A DNA stretch of 64,000 bases from Sinonovacula constricta (lineage: Eukaryota > Mollusca > Bivalvia > Cardiida > Solecurtidae): positions 21,931,407-21,995,406 of the forward strand of contig CM017572.1 in assembly GCA_007844125.1 (NCBI GenBank), given 5' to 3'. A program made the translations under genes and the position numbers. Below, in pieces: positions 1 to 9,100 of the stretch; within the stretch, counting starts at the first letter, position 1, and each line of letters opens with the position of its first letter. Under the pieces are notes generated by a model. That model was not told where the DNA came from, did not search any database, and was given only the letters and a program-made list of their open reading frames with translations.

Positions 1-66
1 CCTAGCAAGTTGATTGCTTCTTTCTTACACTGATAACCAAATAACAATTGTATGACGCTGTTACAG

Positions 67-198
67 CTATGGCACGTGACGAAACATGCGCAGACCAAGA
101 TCCAGACTGTGCCGATTATGGAAAAGACTACATCTGCATTGAAGAGTATCGGCCATGGGCTTCAATTCACTGCAAGGCTTTTTGCGGCCTCTGTCCAC
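67..198 (+). CDS. ShKT gene exon a (ShKT domain 1)
   Basis: The acceptor is ...tgttacag before 67 and the donor GTATGG is at 199. The exon is 132 nt, phase 1 to 1. It encodes one ShKT block with six Cys (first ETC, last LC). The in-frame ATG at 69 is not taken as the start because a good acceptor lies just before it and no signal peptide follows. Confidence 0.8.
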
Positions 199-3100
199 GT
201 ATGGAGCCTTATTTTTTAATTGTTTATTAAATTATTAATTATTTTTTTATATTTATTTCGATATAATTTAGTTTTTTGTGTTTTTTGGTTGTTTTTTTTT
301 TTATTACATCATAGTGACAGAATTATGATCATATTGGCGACGCCCAGCTAATTATTGGTGGAGGAAGACCCCAGACTTATGCCTGGGTAGAACCACCGGC
401 ACACCGTAGGTTAGCTGGAAAACCTCCCTTCAAGAAAGTTCTATATACGCAGTAAGGGACCCTAACTTCGACCTAAGCAGTCAACAGACATTATTACGTG
501 TTTTTGTTTTGTTAGGTTTCGGTGGGGAAGAGCATGTCCATAGAACTGCACAACATTCATTTTGATTTCATATACATTAACTGTACACCGTTTTGTACAA
601 TGTTGTAAATTGTTCCAGAGAAACTGTATTACAATTTTTTTCTTTCTAAAACCGCTTACACTCAAACTTTTGGCAAATTGCTTTCTTCAAGATTAAAACA
701 TAAACATTTGCTCTGTTTACAAATAGATAGTTTCGGTGTGATATCATAGGCACTGATAAGACAGTTTAAGGCAGCCATCTATGAAGGCAGAAGCTAATGC
801 AGGTCAAACTCTGGAAATATGTGCTGTATTAAACTCACCACTGTGTTGTTATTTTTCAGTCTATTTTACTGAATTTTATATCAAATTAAACAGATTTTAT
901 GAAGTAATTTAAATATCGAAACTATAATTTGATAGTTTAAAAAATAAAAAAATACAACCAAAAAATATACACTGTTCATTTTGTTTAATGATGAGCCAAT
1001 AATTTTATTTATTTTTGTGTATTAATTCTTTGTGCATTTATCAATTTTAAAAATATTGTATTCTAAAAATTTGAATTCAAGAGCTTTCCAATTGTGTATA
1101 GCTTTTAAATATGTAAAGAGAGCAATTGTTTGTTTTGCACTCTTGAAGAAGGCGATTTGCCGAAATTTTGTGTGTGAGCGAATTTAAATAAACACACTAT
1201 TTTGTAATATAACTTGACTGTATTGCACACAGCTGTTGAAGCCTGTGAAGATGCCGACCCCGACTGTGCCGACTACCCCTATGACTATATCTGCACGGAG
1301 GAGTATAAACCCTGGTCCCTACTTCACTGCAAGAAGTACTGCAATCTTTGTCCTGGTCAGTAAGTCTACAGGCAGTTTGGATTTAGTTTTGTTAGTTCAA
1401 GCTGTAATTCAAAGCAGCCTTAGAGGCCAGATCAATGTCTTGGTAGAACCACCAATACATCACAGATCAGATGGAATACAATAAACGTGGTATCCAACAG
1501 TTTGTACAAACATATTTTATAACAAATAAGCAAATAAGTCATTGCTACCTAAAAAAGGTCTTGCAAAATGTTGCTTCTTGGTGCCCTAGATCAGTACCCC
1601 CATTCTTCATTGCAAACAGGTATTTCCTATCTGAGCCACACTGCAGAGATAGCTATTTATAACTAGGAAAGCCATGTGACAACTCACTTTTGAGAAAATG
1701 TTATATCATCATCCAGGTTATCCACTATGACATTGTTGTCTGTTTTTAGCAGAGATCACTATTGTGCTTATTGATAGATCTGGAATGATTGAATTTTTAG
1801 AGTGTTTTTATCGCGATTTTTACCTTCTAACAATATAGGTAGTGTTCAAACCTGATTTTACTTAATAGAGTATAAGTTTATGCAGAAATTATGCCCAAAT
1901 TCCCCAAGGCAGTGGTAAGGTATTGCTACATGAATAGCCAAACTGTCGGATATCACCTTTAAAGCTTGTGCCCCGTCTGGTAGTTAACGGGTCGTGAAAG
2001 CGGTGAAATGATAAAATGCCCCAAATTTTGAATGCTCATAACTATGAAGTCTTTTGTCCGACTCTTCTAAAACTTTCCAAAATTATGTATACATTCTATA
2101 AGAACAGAATGGCAAAATATAAACGTGAAAAATTACCTAGAAATACGTTTTCTTTTCTTAGAAATTTTTTTTTCAGTCATTTTGTGGGGGCAAAAGTTCA
2201 TCTTCACAGCAAAGCTTATATAAAACAACATTTAGCAGAATTATTAAATACACCCTAATGGAGGTAGTATGGAGCTTAAAATTTTGATTACCTTAACCGT
2301 GTTTGATAAATCTATCACCATAGTTTTCAATGTCAAAAAAGTAGTCCCTCTTTGAAACAGAAAGTACATGTTTTTACTTGATTTTTAAAGTGTGTTTTTA
2401 TGCATGTTCTAAACACTCACTATGAAAATTAAGTGAGCTTCTACGTTGAAAATTGTTTGAACAAACTTATGTTACAATAAAATTGTGTCTATAAACATAT
2501 TTCCTGGGCTAAACTGCTCATAACAAAAAAATGGTAGTTTTATCAATATTCATCAAATTTCACTTTTTTGTGAAGTAATCTTAATAAATTATGATATAAT
2601 ATGTTATAACATTGGTTTTGATGTATGGCATGAATATTTATATGAAAAATAATGAACTTTGAAAATTAAAATTTTATGAAATGTGCCGCTTAAGCGACCC
2701 CTTAAATCCACTTTGTTTATTAATTTAAAGAAATTGGTATCACCATCAGAGGCTGTTGCAGGAACAGTTGCCCTTACTGCATTATTTTGGACATTAAACT
2801 GACACTCATGCATGTTCACTGGTTCTGTGATTAGTTAACGGATTAAAAAAAGACCATGTTGTCTGTGCTTGTGTTTATGAACGACTGAACAATCTCGGAG
2901 GGTTTGTGATGACAGTGTCGCCAAACGTATGAGCACCAGCTCTATGTTGTCATGCTACAATCTGCAGGGTTTTGTATTCCTCATGTTTGTTTACTGGGTT
3001 TATTGTCCCACCGTACCCCACCAACAGTATGTCTGTTATCTTGAGATGGTGTCCACTTGAAGCAAATATAGAACTGCATTCACTATGTATAGCATGCCGT

Positions 3101-6100
3101 GAACACCTGGAATGATACCACACCCAGTCATACTATCATGACTTTGTCATGGAACTATTCTAACTATTTGCTTGAGCATTAGCAAGGAAGCTTTGCCACT
3201 ACCATTTTAAGCATATCAGGATAAAAGTTAAAAGTCATAACAAAATCATAATACTGTTACTGGTATGGTACATGTACTTACATGTTTTGTTGATTCTATG
3301 AGTAAATTGTTTAGTAAAATAATAAATAATAAATATTCACAAGAAAAAAATAATCTAATTACAATATAATTTCAGAAAACTCTGCGGTTACACATACAGC
3401 CCCTACGGCCACTGCTGTTACCACTTCAGTACCTGCAACAACCACAACCACTGTAAGAACAACAACACCCCAACCAACAACACCACCACCAACAACACCC
3501 CTACCAACAAGTCGCCCACCAGGCACTGTGGAGCCAGTCTATTCGGAAACATGTCACGATGTCGAACCAGACTGTGCCGATTATGGGGCGGACTATATTT
3601 GTTCAGTGGATTATTCTGATTGGGCACATTTACACTGTGCAAAGTTCTGTGGCTATTGTAGTAAGTGATGTTGGGAGCTTTCTGCAGGGAAGGTGTCGGA
3701 TGAGGTTTGGGATTTGGCTAAAAACGCAATTGGAACTCTTCAGCCATGACTGCATTATCATTGAATTGTCAGAAAGTTCCGATTGTCAACAATGCTGAGC
3801 TCAAGTCAGAGATCATCCCCAATCTTCTGATTGATTAAGATTAAAATATGAAAAGTTAACCAATTGGGTGCTTGGGAATTGTCTCTGGCTCAGTTTTATA
3901 TTACCACAGGTGCAAGGCTAGAGATCAGAATGATAGTCTGAGGCTGTTTTCAGATATCTAATTGGTCAAATTGCATCTTTCCATTTAAAATCTCACCAAT
4001 CAGAAGCTTGAGGATGGCCTCAGTCTTTCGTTAAAGAATATATGACATCAGACCCTTGGTCTGCAAAGCTGACAAATTGTTTTGGAAATCAAACTTACAC
4101 AAAGATGGGAAATCCTCAACAACCATATTGGTCATACTTAATATTTATCTTTCTAACAGCCAAATGAATCAACGATGTGATGTCTCAAATGAGAGTGTAT
4201 TCCAAAGTATTTGTATGCGCATGAGGTCAGCACTTGACGCTTGCATACCGATGTATTTACCCCTTCCTAATGCTATGCGAGCTTTAGTCACTCTCTTTCC
4301 TTACGAAAGTTTGTAGTTGTGCTAGAACATTAAGGATGATATTCGCTTCATTTTGGGGTTACCACTGAACTATTTTTTATGACACTTTAATCTTGAGCAG
4401 ACAAGATCTATTTCTTTTACCATATAAATAACTCATCAATAAACACAATGTAGATTTAGCTGTTTTTGATGCGTTGGCCGTTTTTCTGTTTGTGATTGTG
4501 TTACCTTGAAGAAAAAATAGTACTGATTGACAACAAACTAAAGCAGAAGTAGCTATTGAAAAAGCATTCAAGGGTGCAAGAAAGTAAACCCAGCCAACAA
4601 GTTTATGCCTTTCACTAATTATAGCACACTATATGATGTCTTGACGTCAGAGTTCTCATTAGAAGCAAGTATCATCCTTTCACACAAAAAATAATACTTT
4701 TCTCCTGTAATGTTGCTATCTATAGCTTTTAGAATTAATCTATGTAGATAGAAAAAACTGGAAACCACTTCAAATCCTACCTTATTGTCTTTTCAAAGAC
4801 TGTTTATAGAATGCATCAGAGAATAACTGGTTACTTGGGTTTTGAATATAAAGTTGGATTTTTGCAATGTAAAGATCAACACAATCGTGAAATCTGGAGT
4901 ATAAGATGTATTTGTATTTTTGCATTTGTTTGTAAAATGTCTTCCTATTTGTGTTTTTATGAAAATAATGTTCCTGAATTTGAATATGAATGTTTGCTTA
5001 CATTGTAATTTTATGTTGCCCACATGCATATTTGTGTATCTAATTATGCCCACATAGAGTGTTTTTTATGCAAATGTGTGTGTTTGTGTTAAGGTGCATG
5101 CGTTTCACCACACCTGTGTTTATACAAGTATTTATGTATTTATGTATAGTGCAAACTTGTGTTTGTATGTGTTATATAAACAAGTTTTTGTGCTCAAGTG
5201 CCTTTATTTTAATTTATGTGCGTTTGTATGTATATGAACACGTGGAAGCACATTCATAGTATATATACTACAAGTAATAATTTTCAAGTAGCACACAATT
5301 TATTAATCAATTCTGTTTCTTGTTGCAGGACTGCCCTTATGTGAAGATAAAGACCCTGATTGTGCCGATTATGGCCGTGACTACATCTGTACACCCGAGT
5401 ACATTCCCTGGGCCACCATTCACTGCAAGAAATTCTGCAACCTTTGTAATGGTATTTTGTTTACTGTTGTTTTTACTAGTTGTTTTTCTGCTGTTGGTCA
5501 TATTTTTCAAGCACTATTATAGTTTTATTTATATTTAATTTTTTTAATTATGATTTTCTGAAATCTACATTATATGTTTTTTTCTGTTTTCTGTGTGCTT
5601 TTATAGTTTCTATCAAGAAAATCCAATTCCTCTGTCATGCTTGAGATTTGGATTGTTGTGGCTTTTTTTGTTTGTACAGGAAGTTAAAATCCTAGATCAG
5701 AACCCATAATTCAGCATTTGTAAATCCTTGCCTAACAGATGCGGTTGCAGTGCTTGATACTGAGAAACTTACAGTTGAGACCTTATATTAATGGTGGTAT
5801 CCGACAATTTGGACCAAAATTATTTTTTTTCAAATAACCAAATAAGTCATTTTTACCTGAAAAGGTCCTGCATAATGCTGTTTACTGATTTCCTAGATCT
5901 TTGTGAACAGTCAAGCATAAATTACCACTCATCATTGCAAACAGGTATTTCCTATCTGAGCCACGCTGCAGAGATAGCTATTTTTAAATTCAGTGACCAC
6001 TGACTTTTGAGATCACGTTATATAGTCATGCGTGTAATCTGCTCTGACAGCATTTTTAGCAGAGACTACTATCAAGCATTTTATTATACAGCTTAAAAGA

Positions 6101-9100
6101 ATACATATTTAGAGTGGGTTTTCTTGCAATAAATTCTGTGTAACTATTTAGTTATTGTTCAAAATCATATCTATTAAAACTTCAGTACAGGTTTATACAA
6201 AAATTATGCACCAATCCCGCAAAGCAGTGGTTCGACATTGTTATATATATTTGATAGAGGCAAACTGTCGAACACCACCTTTAATAAGATACCATATCCA
6301 GTCACTTTTTAAAAACATTTGGCCAAACAACCTTTAACTATGGTATTATTCTAGGCATTTGCATTGGAGCTATACCAGTATTTTCTTTGTAGATTTTTGT
6401 TTGGTTTTGTTTTAAAAAAACACTACATCATCACAGGTGTGGCTATATTGGCAAAGTTTCGATATTTTTGGTGGATAAATACTGCAAAAAGTGTCTGTGT
6501 AGAGCCATAAGCAAACTGCAGGTCAGCTGAAGGACCTTCTCACATGGCTGTTCTCTCTCAAACTCCTTCTTGAATCAATGCTTGAGGGATTGTGGAGTTA
6601 CAAGGCAAAAAGTACAACTACTCAACAGCAGGCACTCCCTATACAATTTTGTTTGTTTGTTTTCTTTGTTTTAAAAAAACATTGCAGCTACCATTTATGA
6701 TCATTATAGCAACGTCCAGCTTTTTTGGTGGAGGAAGACCCCAGACACCAGTCTGGGTAGAACCACTGGCACACTGCAAGTCAGTTGGAAGTCCTTTTGC
6801 TCTGAACGGGACTCGAACCCAAGAGTGAGAGGCTCAGGGTCAGAGGAGTTACAAATCGGCGACACTAACGCTACGCCACAGGTGCCCCCATCAAATTTAG
6901 TATGTCTTGGTCTGGCATTGAGACAGTAACCTTTTGACACTCACGACTTCTATGGTGTGTTATGATGACATTGGTAATAATTCTGGTCTGTATAAAAATT
7001 ATATAATTAGGATTCTATTGTTCATCACAGAACATAAAGGCCATCTTACATTTACAACCTAAGTTTATTGACCAAAAAACAGACAAGACACAATGACTAT
7101 GTCTTTCAAATGATTGGATGACTGTAAAGCATAGATTGGTTAAGTCATGAATAAGAATTTATGACAAAGCATATACCAGAATTTGAAAAGGCACAGGACA
7201 AAAGTATTCACATGCAAGCCAAAAGTCATCTGTCATCAGGTCTTGTCAAGGATGTTGAATTTCTTCGAATATTACCAGTTAGCTATATCAAAATATGAAA
7301 AACATATATTTGTTATTCGTGGTAGAAAATTTTCTTGACAGTTTAATTTTAAATGATACTTTTTTTACCAAAATGGATTTAAATTGTCCAAATCTGTCTC
7401 TAAATGCAATTGATTAAATTAATTATATTGTGCAGACATCGCGTTTTAAATTTATTTCTTTAGCAATTGTACATGTGACTTTCGAGTCTTCTCTCTTTAA
7501 AACCACCAACATTATAACTATCATCAGAAAAAAAGCTTTTGTGTTACCACAGCCACCAGCTGAGAGGGATGAGATGGTATATGCCGGAATTTTGCCAATA
7601 CTGTGCAGTGACATTTCTATCATTTCTATCACAGGGGCACTCATGCGGTGCCCAGGGACTGAACCCAGTCGGTCCATTATACTGACACTGATGAGTCAGC
7701 CGTAATGCTGTCCCTTTAACCCCTAACATTAGGAGGGAAGCCACTACTACCAACTTTAAAGTCTTTGGTTTGACCCAGCCGGGGTTTGAACCCGCGACCT
7801 CCCAATCTACAAACTGACGCTCTACCAATTAAGCTATTGCAGCCAATTGCCACAAGCTGACCAAGATTTGATATGTACAATCAATTATGTCTGCATATCT
7901 CCTTTTTCAGGTTCTCTCACAACAGGTCCTCCTATCTCTACAACACAATTATCAAGTACAACAACAACATTGACAACACCAACAACAACACCTCAACCTA
8001 CAACAACTATGACCATAACAACTACTCCCAAACCTACAACAACTTCACCACCAACAACTCCACAACCAACAACATCAACAACAACTCCACAACCAACCAC
8101 CACTTCCACAACATCAACACCTAAACCTACAACGCCTCAACCAACAACTTCTACCACAACTACTCCTAAGCCTACAACAACAACAGTAGCAACAACAACC
8201 CCTAAACCTACAACAACTTCCACTACAACAACTACCACAACTCCTAAACCAACAACTACTCCCACAACTACAACAACAACTACCACAAAGCCAACTACTA
8301 CAACTACCACAACTACGACGACCACAACACCCACAACCACTACCACCAAGTCACCAGGTGAGTTAATGTATATCATTTTTAATACCCGTAAAACAAAACA
8401 AAAACCTGAGTGTCCACTTTTGGATACAGTCAACAGTACTTTAGTGTAAAGTGCACCTCATCATCCACAATGGAGGTGAGATTTATCCCACCTTTAAGAT
8501 GTGATATATCCCAACCATTACATTGAAGGTGTGATATATCCCACTCATTACCTTGTAGGTGTGATATATCCCAACCACTACCTTGAAGATATGATATATC
8601 TCAATGATTACCTTGAAGGTGTGATATATCCCACCCATTATCTTGAAGATATGATATATCTCAATCATTACCTTGAAGGTGTGATATATCCCAACCATTA
8701 CCTTGTAGGTGTGATATATTCCACTCATTACCTTGAAGGTGTGATATATCCCAACCATTACCTTGTAGGTGTGATATATCCCACTCATTACCTTGTAGGT
8801 GTGATATATCCCAACCACTACCTTGAAGATATGATATATCTCAATGATTACCTTGAAGGTGTGATATATCCCACCCATTATCTTGAAGATATGATTTATC
8901 TCAATCATTACCTTGAAGGTGTGATATATCCCACCCATTATCTTGAAGATATAATATATCTCAATCATTTTCTTGAAGGTGTGATATATCCCAACCATCA
9001 CCATGAAGGTGTGATATATCCCAACCATTACATTGTAGGTGTGATATATCCCACCCATTATCTTGAAGATATAATATATCTCAATCATTTTCTTGAAGGT

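Noticed and set aside
69..71. ATG as translation start of the ShKT gene
   Set aside because: A good acceptor lies immediately upstream, exon phase matches the other exons, and no signal peptide follows; it is an internal exon.
8137..8433. Valine-rich frame on the - strand
   Set aside because: Antisense shadow of the threonine codons in the mucin exon.
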